A stretch of 5,116 nt of DNA from Halovenus sp. (lineage in GTDB: Archaea; Halobacteriota; Halobacteria; Halobacteriales; Haloarculaceae), in assembly GCA_028274925.1 (NCBI GenBank), contig JAQCNR010000070.1:1-5116 (forward strand). The letters are read 5' to 3'. The notes under the pieces are model-generated. The model was not told the origin of the DNA, ran no database searches, and saw only the letters and a program-made list of their open reading frames with translations. The position numbers and the translations under genes are program-made. Positions 1 to 5,116 of this stretch are shown one piece after another (the first letter of the stretch is position 1; each line of letters opens with the position of its first letter).

Positions 1-44
1 TCAGTACCCGCACAGACACCGCCGGCGAGACCAGCCTCGTTTGA
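1..44 (+). CDS. C-terminal tail of an unidentified gene (partial)
   Basis: The frame beginning at base 3 reads STRTDTAGETSLV and stops at TGA (42-44). Ten of its 13 sense codons end in G or C (mostly C), as expected for a haloarchaeal gene, whereas the frame starting at base 1 (open to 66) has much poorer third-position bias. A hairpin and T-tract follow at 71-105, which fits a gene ending here. Only 13 residues are visible, with no recognisable domain, so no function can be given. It would be convergent with the pseudokinase gene. The stretch could also be non-coding. Confidence 0.35.
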   Translation, partial: STRTDTAGETSLV

Positions 45-70
45 GACTGTACTCGCCGTGCAGTAATCAC

Positions 71-105
71 CGCTCTTTGCGAATCCCGAAAGGAGCGCTA
101 TTTTT
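71..105 (+). terminator. Possible hairpin plus T-tract terminator
   Basis: CGCTC (71-75) pairs with GAGCG (93-97). The stem can extend through TTT (76-78) with AAA (89-91) if G92 is bulged. Five Ts follow at 101-105. It would end a plus-strand transcript entering from the left. It lies in the convergent gap before the stop of the minus-strand pseudokinase gene. No comparable T-tract is seen on the minus strand for that gene, so its terminator may lie outside the window or be absent. Confidence 0.4.
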
Positions 106-128
106 GACGCGTTGTTGCACTACCGCAC

Positions 129-1589
129 TCAGCTGAAATCGTCACAGAGCTGTCTGATTTCCTGATGAAACCGCGTCGCGTTGTCGTACCGGAGTAGTTT
201 CTGTGTCGCCATTGCCTTCGCAATGATGTCGTCGACAGCGTCCGGGAGGTCTGGATTGCGCTCGGTCGGTGGCGTACGGTCACCGGCCCGAATCTGCTCG
301 CGAACTGCCTCGGCGTCGCCCTCGTAGGGTGGGTGGCCGGTGAGCGCACGGTAGAGCACCGCCCCGAGCTGGTAGATATCAGTCGCGCCGTCGATGTTTT
401 GTTCGTCGAACTGTTCGGGAGCAGCGTAGCGAATATCGAGCAGCGTGTCTGTGTCGGCAAAGCGGCGGTAGACGGCGGTGAGGCCAATCATGTCGAGCAT
501 CGGTTCGACGGCGCCGTCAAGGCCGGTCGGCGGATAGCTCACCGTCAGCGGGTCGACGCCACCGTGAACAATGCCGTGCTGGTGGATGGTGACGAGTGCG
601 CGCGAGAGTGTCCGGGCGTGGGCAAGCGCCTCGCGGCGGGGGAGTCGGTCGCGGTCCACGAGCGAACTCCCGACGATATCCACGGTAGCCCACAGTCGCG
701 GCGAGTCACCCCAATCCGCGACAGTCACGAGTCCGTTGCCGTCGAGTCGGTCCCAGGCGTGGAGTCGGTCGGTGAGCAGTCGCCTGAAGGCACTGCTATC
801 GACCTGATGAAAGAGCAACAGCGTCAGTGCGTGCTCCTCGGTCCCGACCCGGCCGCGAGTCCGAATTGTCTTGCCAAAACGATGATTGCGGAGGACAGAG
901 AGGACCTCCAGTTCGTCGAAGCGACTGCTGGACTCGATAACCCGAAACAGCCGCGAGTTCGCAATGCGTTCGATGCGGCGGTCCCGGCGCCTGACCGACC
1001 GGGGCCGGCCGTCTTCCCGGGCCGCGGCGAGTTCGATCTCTTCCTCCGAGGCCGACTCGCCTCCTTCACCGGGCATCTCCTCGATGAGACGGGTCCAGGC
1101 GTCGCTGTCGAGCGGGTCCCGGCCCTCCTCTTCGAGTTCGACCAGCCGCATCACCGCACTAATAAAGGAAAGGTCGCTCTCGTCGCCGTCGGGAATCCCG
1201 GTCTCGTGGCCCGAGAGGTCCCACGGGTCCGCATATTCGACCAGCCCGTAGAGTTGCCGGGCGTCGCTGTAGCCAGTCTCGGTCATCAATGCCCCGCGAA
1301 TCTCGCGGCCGTGTTGGTCGCCAAGCGTCGCTAGCGTGCGAATTATCGCGGCGGACTCGGGGTTGGCGACGACCAGTTCGACGAGGCGGCCGACGATGTG
1401 CGACGTTTTCCGGGGCTGGCTGTTGGCAATCAGCGCGAGTGCAACACCACACTGTTCGGCCGTCTCGGAATCGTCGAGACCGGCACAGAGAGAGCTAACC
1501 AGTGGATGTGTCCGCTCGCGAGGGGGTGGAAGCTCCGAGGCCTCCCCGTCTCCTGAGGAGTCAGGTGAACCCTCCCGGTCAGTCGTCAT
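129..1589 (-). CDS. Protein kinase-like protein with degenerate active site (predicted pseudokinase) and HEAT-like N-terminal half
   Basis: This 486-residue protein has no signal peptide or membrane segment. Residues 1-28 are polar and probably disordered. Residues 29-102 and about 137-173 are helix-rich; the first block (SLCAGL, ALALIA, VGRLVELV, IIRTLATLG) looks HEAT-like. An acidic then arginine-rich linker spans about 175-210. The kinase fold fills about 225-486: helix and catalytic-loop region 320-350, a conserved APE motif (A390 P391 E392), the subdomain IX Asp404 in TDIYQLGAVLYRALTG, and the subdomain XI Arg467. Catalytic residues are missing. The HRD motif reads HGG (342-344), the catalytic-loop Lys and Asn positions are Asp346 and Thr349, the DFG site reads MIG (367-369), and no glycine-rich loop or VAIK lysine is evident (around 255-262 the strand reads LTLLLF). 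Eukaryotic-type kinases need these residues for phosphotransfer, so a scaffold or sensor role is inferred. The ATG at 1587-1589 lies 31 bp after lrp, which suggests an operon. Partner and substrate are unknown. Confidence 0.82.
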   Translation of the reverse strand: MTTDREGSPDSSGDGEASELPPPRERTHPLVSSLCAGLDDSETAEQCGVALALIANSQPRKTSHIVGRLVELVVANPESAAIIRTLATLGDQHGREIRGALMTETGYSDARQLYGLVEYADPWDLSGHETGIPDGDESDLSFISAVMRLVELEEEGRDPLDSDAWTRLIEEMPGEGGESASEEEIELAAAREDGRPRSVRRRDRRIERIANSRLFRVIESSSRFDELEVLSVLRNHRFGKTIRTRGRVGTEEHALTLLLFHQVDSSAFRRLLTDRLHAWDRLDGNGLVTVADWGDSPRLWATVDIVGSSLVDRDRLPRREALAHARTLSRALVTIHQHGIVHGGVDPLTVSYPPTGLDGAVEPMLDMIGLTAVYRRFADTDTLLDIRYAAPEQFDEQNIDGATDIYQLGAVLYRALTGHPPYEGDAEAVREQIRAGDRTPPTERNPDLPDAVDDIIAKAMATQKLLRYDNATRFHQEIRQLCDDFS

Positions 1590-1620
1590 ACTGAACGTTT
1601 GGGAGCCACCCTCAAAACCT

Positions 1621-2076
1621 TCACTTGACTTCGAGGTCGAACTGCTCGTGTTCCTTCACTGGGTTGAGCACGACACTGGTGTTCGATTCCTTGATCTCAG
1701 GGTCGGTCAGCAGTTCCTTGATCGTGTTGTTCATGTCGTCTGTATCGTGGAACTTGCCAATCGCGATGATGTCGTGGTCACCGGTCGTCTCGTAGACACT
1801 GACCATCTGGTGGTGGGCAGCGAGCGTCTCGGTCACGTCGATGAGCGAACTCCCCTCAACTTTGAGCTGGAGAATCGCTGTCACGTCGTATCCGAGCGCG
1901 TCGTAGTCGATTTTGGGTGTGTACCCCTGGATGATTCCATCCTCTTCGAGGTCGGAGAGGTGGTTCGAGACCGTCGTTACCGAAACGTCCAGATCTTCGG
2001 CAAGACTTCGCAAACTCGCCCGACCATCACCTAAAAGTGCATTCACCAACTTTCGGTCCAGATTTTCATACGTCAT
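1621..2076 (-). CDS. lrp: Lrp/AsnC-family transcriptional regulator
   Basis: This 151-residue protein has the family's usual size. Residues 1-50 form an AsnC-type winged helix-turn-helix: first helix near 21-29 (SLRSLAEDL), recognition helix near 32-44 (SVTTVSNHLSDLE), then GIIQGYTPKIDY leading to the hinge. Residues about 64-145 form the RAM effector and oligomerisation domain, with the typical YETTGDHDIIAIGKF core (95-109) whose Gly-Asp turn lines the small-molecule site. The family binds DNA as dimers or octamers and senses amino acids. In haloarchaea an Lrp gene is known beside glnA, so control of glutamine synthetase and of its own promoter is likely but inferred. Start choice: the reading frame also opens one codon earlier at TTG (2077-2079), but the ATG at 2074-2076 sits about 28 bp from a strong TATA-like box, matching leaderless initiation. 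The gene is divergent from glnA and upstream of the pseudokinase gene. Confidence 0.93.
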   Translation of the reverse strand: MTYENLDRKLVNALLGDGRASLRSLAEDLDVSVTTVSNHLSDLEEDGIIQGYTPKIDYDALGYDVTAILQLKVEGSSLIDVTETLAAHHQMVSVYETTGDHDIIAIGKFHDTDDMNNTIKELLTDPEIKESNTSVVLNPVKEHEQFDLEVK

Positions 2077-2100
2077 CAACTCGGTAAACGCGGTCCACCC

Positions 2101-2108
2101 ATTATAAT
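2101..2108 (-). promoter_or_regulatory. TATA-like box for the lrp-pseudokinase operon
   Basis: The palindromic octamer ATTATAAT is centred about 28 bp upstream of the lrp ATG (2076). On the minus strand it is preceded by CGTAAAA, an acceptable purine-rich BRE. The spacing places the transcription start at or next to the ATG, predicting a leaderless mRNA. It is the most AT-rich spot in an otherwise GC-rich stretch. Confidence 0.65.
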
Positions 2109-2113
2109 TTTAC

Positions 2114-2137
2114 GAATATACAATTCTCCTCGGAGAA
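2114..2137. promoter_or_regulatory. Candidate operator: dyad between the divergent lrp and glnA promoters
   Basis: TTCTCC (2124-2129) and GGAGAA (2132-2137) form a perfect inverted repeat with a 2-bp spacer. Overlapping its left edge is a weaker dyad, GAAT (2114-2117) with ATTC (2123-2126). The pair lies between the lrp TATA-like box (2101-2108) and the glnA box (2164-2175), upstream of both basal promoters. That position suits a regulator acting on both directions. Lrp is the obvious candidate binder, but this is inferred from position only. No T-tract follows, so a terminator is unlikely. Confidence 0.4.
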
Positions 2138-2163
2138 GGCAAGGATTGCGCACTCTGTGAGAA

Positions 2164-2175
2164 CTTTAGTGTATG
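2164..2175 (+). promoter_or_regulatory. TATA-like box for the first glnA gene
   Basis: CTTTAGTGTATG is centred about 32-34 bp upstream of the ATG at 2202. With the usual archaeal spacing, transcription would start near 2194-2197, giving a leader of only a few bases. No Shine-Dalgarno sequence is visible before the ATG. The box resembles the one before the last gene of the window (AACTTTACTGTGG, 5031-5043). A second AT-rich run (TTTACGAATATA, 2109-2120) could serve a longer leader. Confidence 0.5.
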
Positions 2176-2201
2176 CGGCTCTCCATATCAGATGCCGAAA
2201 A

Positions 2202-3557
2202 ATGACAAGCGAAAACCTATCTTCAGAAGCGGAGGATGTCCTCGACGAAATCGAGGAACAGGGTGTCGACTTCCTGCGTCTCCAGTTCTCGGATATCCTG
2301 GGGACACCAAAAAACGTCTCTATTCCAGCCGAACAGGCGGAGAAAGCCTTCGACGAGGGTATCTATTTCGACGGTTCGTCGATCAATGGCTTCGTCCGAA
2401 TTCAGGAGTCGGACATGCGCCTGGAGCCGGATCCAGGCACGTTCGCCGTACTCCCATGGCGTAACAGCGAGAAGGTCACGAGTGCCCGACTCATCTGTGA
2501 CGTAATCGACACGTCGACTGGCGAGCCATTCCCAGGCGACCCACGACGTGTGCTCCAGAACGCTGTCGACCGAGCCAACGAGATGGGCTACACCGTCAAC
2601 GCCGGCCCAGAGCCTGAGTTCTTCCTCTTCGAGGAAGACGAGGACGGCAACGCCACGACGACGACCCACGACTCAGGCGGCTACTTCGACCTCGCACCGA
2701 AAGACCTCGCACAGGACGTGCGTGGTGACATTATCTATGGACTGCAGGAGATGGACTTCGAGGTCGAGGCCAGCCACCACGAAGTCGCCGAGGGGCAGCA
2801 CGAAATCGACTTCAAGTACGACGACGCGCTGACGACGGCAGACAACATCGTTACCTTCCGCTCGGTCGTTCGTGCCATCGCGGCACAGCACGACCTGCAC
2901 GCGACGTTCATGCCGAAGCCGATTCCGCGCATCAACGGTTCCGGTATGCACACACACCTCTCGCTGTTCACCGAGGACGGCGAGAACGCCTTCCACGACG
3001 ACGACGACGAACTCGGCCTGAGCGGGACCGCCAAACAGTTCCTCGCAGGCATTCTCGAACACGCTCCGGCACTGGCCGCGGTCACGAACCCGACCGTGAA
3101 CAGCTACAAGCGACTCGTTCCGGGCTACGAAGCACCAGTCTACGTCGCCTGGTCCGACGTCAACCGTTCGGCACTCATCCGCAAACCCGCGGCCCGAGTG
3201 CCAGCAGCCTCCCGAATCGAGGCCCGCTTCCCCGACCCGTCCTGTAACCCATACCTCGCGCTGGCCGCACTCATCCACGCGGGACTGGACGGCATCGACA
3301 GCGACCTCGACTGCCCGGACCCGGTTCGAGAGAACATCTACGACTTCGACGAGAGCAAACGCGAAGAGTACGGCATCGAAACGCTACCGTCGAACCTCGG
3401 TCAGGCTGTCGACGCACTCGAAGAGGACGAAGTCATCATGGACGCGCTGGGCGAGCACGTCTCCGAGAAGTTCGTCGAAGCCAAGAGTCAAGAGTTCGAG
3501 GAGTACCTCGTCGAAGTCTCCGAGTGGGAGATCGACCGCTACCTCGAGAAGTTCTAA
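2202..3557 (+). CDS. glnA: Glutamine synthetase type I (GSI-alpha), first tandem copy
   Basis: This cytoplasmic dodecameric enzyme makes glutamine from glutamate, ammonium and ATP. The protein has 451 residues, normal for GSI-alpha. The beta-grasp domain spans about 20-105 and includes FDGSSINGF with Asp57, the ammonium-site aspartate. The catalytic domain follows. Metal ligands are Glu137 and Glu139 in GPEPEFF, Glu194 and Glu201 in HHEVAEGQHE, His250 in NGSGMHTH, and Glu340 in RIEARF. The substrate flap NPTVNSYKRLVPGYEAP carries Arg304 and Glu310; Arg322 and Arg342 bind phosphate or substrate. Arg66 in GFVRIQES matches B. subtilis Arg62, which mediates glutamine feedback inhibition in GSI-alpha. 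The GSI-beta insertion and the adenylylation-site tyrosine motif are absent. Start: the frame is open from GTG 2157, but the extra 15 residues lack homology to copy 2 and the ATG at 2202 fits the promoter. All catalytic positions are intact. Confidence 0.97.
   Translation: MTSENLSSEAEDVLDEIEEQGVDFLRLQFSDILGTPKNVSIPAEQAEKAFDEGIYFDGSSINGFVRIQESDMRLEPDPGTFAVLPWRNSEKVTSARLICDVIDTSTGEPFPGDPRRVLQNAVDRANEMGYTVNAGPEPEFFLFEEDEDGNATTTTHDSGGYFDLAPKDLAQDVRGDIIYGLQEMDFEVEASHHEVAEGQHEIDFKYDDALTTADNIVTFRSVVRAIAAQHDLHATFMPKPIPRINGSGMHTHLSLFTEDGENAFHDDDDELGLSGTAKQFLAGILEHAPALAAVTNPTVNSYKRLVPGYEAPVYVAWSDVNRSALIRKPAARVPAASRIEARFPDPSCNPYLALAALIHAGLDGIDSDLDCPDPVRENIYDFDESKREEYGIETLPSNLGQAVDALEEDEVIMDALGEHVSEKFVEAKSQEFEEYLVEVSEWEIDRYLEKF
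2229..3557 (+). repeat. Tandem gene duplication, left unit (pairs with 3666-4994)
   Basis: The unit is 1329 bp and matches 3666-4994 at a constant offset of 1437 bp, with no indels. Similarity begins at the codon for Ala10 of the first copy and ends at the stop codon; promoter, N-terminal codons and downstream hairpin are not shared. Identical tracts include 3120-3154 with 4557-4591 (35 bp) and 3453-3485 with 4890-4922 (33 bp). Confidence 0.95.
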
Positions 3558-3558
3558 G

Positions 3559-3583
3559 CTGGGCCATCCCAGATTGCTTTTTT
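3559..3583 (+). terminator. Terminator of the first glnA gene
   Basis: CTGGG (3559-3563) and CCCAG (3568-3572) form a perfect 5-bp stem with a CCAT loop, beginning one base after the stop codon. Six Ts follow at 3578-3583. Archaeal polymerase can terminate at a T-tract alone, so the tract may be the active part. Together with the promoter-like box at 3608-3615, this suggests the two glnA copies are separate transcription units, although read-through is possible. Confidence 0.65.
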
Positions 3584-3607
3584 GTCGCGCAGCCCAATCC
3601 CATCGGA

Positions 3608-3615
3608 TTTATTAT
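3608..3615 (+). promoter_or_regulatory. TATA-like box for the second glnA gene
   Basis: TTTATTAT is centred about 33 bp upstream of the ATG at 3645, predicting a transcription start near 3637-3640 and a leader of a few bases. GGGAG (3623-3627) lies 17 bp from the start codon, too far to act as a Shine-Dalgarno site. Sequence around the box shows no similarity to the first glnA promoter region, and the TTCTCC-GGAGAA dyad is absent here. Confidence 0.55.
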
Positions 3616-3644
3616 GACCGGCGGGAGAATCAGAATGTCTACGA

Positions 3645-4994
3645 ATGACAGGCACATCCCGTACAGCAGAAGATGTTCTCGACGAAATCGAGAACAAAGG
3701 TGTCGATTTCCTCCGTCTCCAGTTTACGGACATTCTGGGGACCCCAAAAAATGTCTCTATCCCGGCCGACCAGGCCGAGAAAGCCTTCGACGAAGGAATT
3801 TACTTCGACGGCTCGTCGATCAACGGCTTTGTCCGCATTCAGGAGTCGGACATGCGCCTGGAACCCGACCCGACGACGTTCGCCGTACTCCCGTGGCGCA
3901 ACAGCGAGAAGGTCACCAGCGCACGGCTCATCTGTGACGTACACAACACCTCGACTGGTGAGCCATTCAGCGGTGACCCCCGACTTGTCTTGCAGAATGC
4001 CATCGACCGCGCTGAAGAGATGGGCTACACCGTCAACGTCGCGCCCGAGCCAGAGTTTTTCCTCTTCGAGGAAGACGAGAACGGCAACGCTACGACGACG
4101 ACCCACGACTCCGGCGGTTACTTCGACCTCGCCCCGAAAGACCTCGCACAGGACGTGCGTGGCGATATCGTCTACGGCCTGCAAGAGATGGGCTTCGACG
4201 TGGAGGCCAGCCACCACGAAGTTGCCGAGGGCCAGCACGAGATCAACTTCACCTACGACGACGCACTCAACACGGCGGACAACGTCGTCACCTTCCGCTC
4301 CGTCGTACGCGCCATCGCGGCAGACCACGACCTGCACGCGACGTTCATGCCAAAGCCGATTCCACGCATCAACGGCTCGGGCATGCACACGCACATGTCG
4401 CTGTTCACCGATGACGGCGAGAACGCCTTCCACGACGACGACGGGGAGTTCAACCTGAGCGGGACTGCCAAGCAGTTCCTCGCAGGCATTCTCGAACATG
4501 CCCCGGCGCTGTCGGCTGTCACCGACCCGACCGTGAACAGCTACAAGCGACTCGTGCCGGGCTACGAAGCACCAGTCTACGTCGCCTGGTCTGACGTCAA
4601 CCGCTCGGCACTCATCCGCAAACCGGCCGCCCGAACGCCAGCAGCCTCCCGAATCGAGGCCCGGTTCCCGGACCCATCGTGTAATCCGTATCTCGCCTTC
4701 GCCGTGCTCATTCACGCGGGGCTGGACGGCATCGAGAACGACCTCGACTGTCCGGACCCGGTTCGAGAGAATATCTACGAGTTCGACGAGGAGAAACGCG
4801 AAGAGTACGGCATCGAAACGCTGCCGTCGAATCTCGGCGAAGCTATCGACGCGCTCGAAGAGGACGAGGTTGTCATGAATGCGCTGGGTGAGCACGTCTC
4901 CGAGAAGTTCGTCGAAGCCAAGCGCCAGGAGTTCGAGGAGTATCTCGTCGAAGTCTCCGAGTGGGAACTCGACCGCTACCTCGAGAAGTTCTAA
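3645..4994 (+). CDS. glnA: Glutamine synthetase type I (GSI-alpha), second tandem copy
   Basis: This 449-residue protein has the same predicted reaction as the first copy. From residue 8 to the end it aligns without gaps to residues 10-451 of copy 1, with 42 differences counted by eye (about 90% identity); the first 7 residues are unrelated. Catalytic residues are retained: Asp55, Glu135, Glu137, Glu192, Glu199, His248, Arg302, Glu308, Arg320, Glu338 and Arg340. The feedback-inhibition arginine is also kept (Arg64). Two substitutions stand out because they fall in nearly invariant motifs: GPEPEFF reads APEPEFF (Ala133), and the flap motif NPTVNSYKR reads DPTVNSYKR (Asp294). Other changes are mostly surface charge swaps. 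The gene has its own promoter-like box and terminator. Intact length and uniform codon use argue that it is expressed rather than decaying. It could be a full enzyme, a differently regulated isozyme, or a subunit mixing into dodecamers with copy 1. Confidence 0.96.
   Translation: MTGTSRTAEDVLDEIENKGVDFLRLQFTDILGTPKNVSIPADQAEKAFDEGIYFDGSSINGFVRIQESDMRLEPDPTTFAVLPWRNSEKVTSARLICDVHNTSTGEPFSGDPRLVLQNAIDRAEEMGYTVNVAPEPEFFLFEEDENGNATTTTHDSGGYFDLAPKDLAQDVRGDIVYGLQEMGFDVEASHHEVAEGQHEINFTYDDALNTADNVVTFRSVVRAIAADHDLHATFMPKPIPRINGSGMHTHMSLFTDDGENAFHDDDGEFNLSGTAKQFLAGILEHAPALSAVTDPTVNSYKRLVPGYEAPVYVAWSDVNRSALIRKPAARTPAASRIEARFPDPSCNPYLAFAVLIHAGLDGIENDLDCPDPVRENIYEFDEEKREEYGIETLPSNLGEAIDALEEDEVVMNALGEHVSEKFVEAKRQEFEEYLVEVSEWELDRYLEKF
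3666..4994 (+). repeat. Tandem gene duplication, right unit (pairs with 2229-3557)
   Basis: This is the partner of the 2229-3557 unit. Many differences are silent third-base changes, so both copies have been under selection to keep the protein since they separated. The direct orientation makes the pair a substrate for homologous recombination, which would yield a single hybrid glnA gene. Confidence 0.95.
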
Positions 4995-4995
4995 C

Positions 4996-5018
4996 TCAGC
5001 CAGTCGTCGGCTGATTTT
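4996..5018 (+). terminator. Terminator of the second glnA gene
   Basis: TCAGCC (4996-5001) and GGCTGA (5009-5014) form a perfect 6-bp stem with a 7-base loop, beginning one base after the stop codon. Four Ts follow (5015-5018). The sequence differs from the hairpin after the first copy, though position and design are the same. Confidence 0.55.
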
Positions 5019-5033
5019 CGGGCCAGAAGCAAC

Positions 5034-5039
5034 TTTACT
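5034..5039 (+). promoter_or_regulatory. TATA-like box for the gene starting at 5061
   Basis: TTTACT within AACTTTACTGTGG is centred about 25 bp upstream of the ATG at 5061, the spacing expected for a leaderless archaeal transcript. The flanking sequence resembles the first glnA box. It supports 5061 as a real start codon and makes this gene independent of glnA. Confidence 0.5.
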
Positions 5040-5060
5040 GTGGCCGCTGAACAGTAGTCC

Positions 5061-5116
5061 ATGCGTGCAAGTATTGAAGTAGAGACCCTCCTGAAGATCG
5101 TTCTCCTGTTGGTTGT
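5061..5116 (+). CDS. N-terminus of a probable small membrane protein (partial)
   Basis: The ATG at 5061 opens a frame reading MRASIEVETLLKIVLLLV, still open at the window edge. A short polar, acidic start runs straight into a hydrophobic stretch from about residue 10, suggesting a membrane segment near the N-terminus. It resembles, from memory only, short haloarchaeal membrane proteins of unknown function that begin with a similar EVETLLKIVL pattern. A TATA-like box at 5034-5039 and the absence of a Shine-Dalgarno site fit leaderless expression. Too little is visible to assign a role or a link to nitrogen metabolism. Confidence 0.6.
   Translation, partial: MRASIEVETLLKIVLLLV

Noticed and set aside
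333..1334. Long plus-strand open frame (333 codons) opposite the kinase-like gene
   Set aside because: It is an antisense shadow caused by high GC. Its translation has no recognisable domain, while the minus strand encodes clear kinase-fold motifs over the same bases.
1590..1620. Promoter or terminator between lrp and the pseudokinase gene
   Set aside because: The 31-bp gap has no T-tract and no TATA-like box. A GAGGG purine run is present on the minus strand but lies too far from the ATG to be a clear ribosome site.
1336..2034. Plus-strand open frame antisense to lrp and the start of the pseudokinase gene
   Set aside because: It spans two well-supported minus-strand genes and their gap, and its translation shows no family features.
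2077..2079. TTG as the lrp start codon
   Set aside because: The adjacent ATG fits the TATA spacing and the usual family N-terminus; TTG adds only one residue.
2157..2201. GTG start giving the first GlnA 15 extra N-terminal residues
   Set aside because: The added residues are absent from copy 2 and atypical for the acidic family N-terminus, and they would overlap the probable TATA-like box at 2164-2175.
3639..4895. Long minus-strand open frame (418 codons) opposite the second glnA gene
   Set aside because: It is an antisense shadow of glnA. A similar minus-strand frame opposite copy 1 reflects the same conserved glnA codons and is not a gene of its own.

Overview
The window comes from a halophilic archaeon (class Halobacteria). 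The evidence is high GC with strong GC3 bias, very acidic predicted proteins, start codons without Shine-Dalgarno sites, and TATA-like boxes about 25-35 bp ahead of the start codons, as in leaderless or short-leader archaeal transcripts. Genus cannot be fixed from the sequence alone. No mobile element, CRISPR array, tRNA or rRNA is visible.

Layout: (a) 1-44 probably holds the last codons of a plus-strand gene, followed by a weak hairpin plus T-tract (71-105). (b) 129-1589, minus strand, encodes a 486-residue protein with a helical, HEAT-like N-terminal half and a C-terminal eukaryotic-type protein kinase fold that has lost its catalytic residues (a predicted pseudokinase). (c) 1621-2076, minus strand, encodes an Lrp/AsnC-family regulator. 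Its gene lies 31 bp upstream of the pseudokinase gene and the two are probably co-transcribed. (d) 2077-2201 is a 125-bp divergent control region with a TATA-like box for each direction and a perfect 6+6 bp dyad between them. (e) 2202-3557 and 3645-4994 are two tandem glutamine synthetase genes (GSI-alpha type), about 90% identical in protein over 442 aligned codons with no indels. Each has its own promoter-like box and its own terminator hairpin. (f) 5061-5116 is the start of another plus-strand gene, with a TATA-like box and a hydrophobic N-terminus, cut by the window edge.

Functional reading: this is a nitrogen-assimilation locus. Glutamine synthetase converts glutamate, ammonium and ATP to glutamine, and an Lrp-type regulator is encoded divergently beside it, an arrangement known in haloarchaea. 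Two things are unusual. The glnA gene is duplicated in tandem, and the second copy carries substitutions at two normally invariant motif positions. A pseudokinase of unknown role is tied to the regulator gene. Which ligand Lrp senses, whether it controls both glnA copies, and what the pseudokinase does are inferences that the sequence does not settle.
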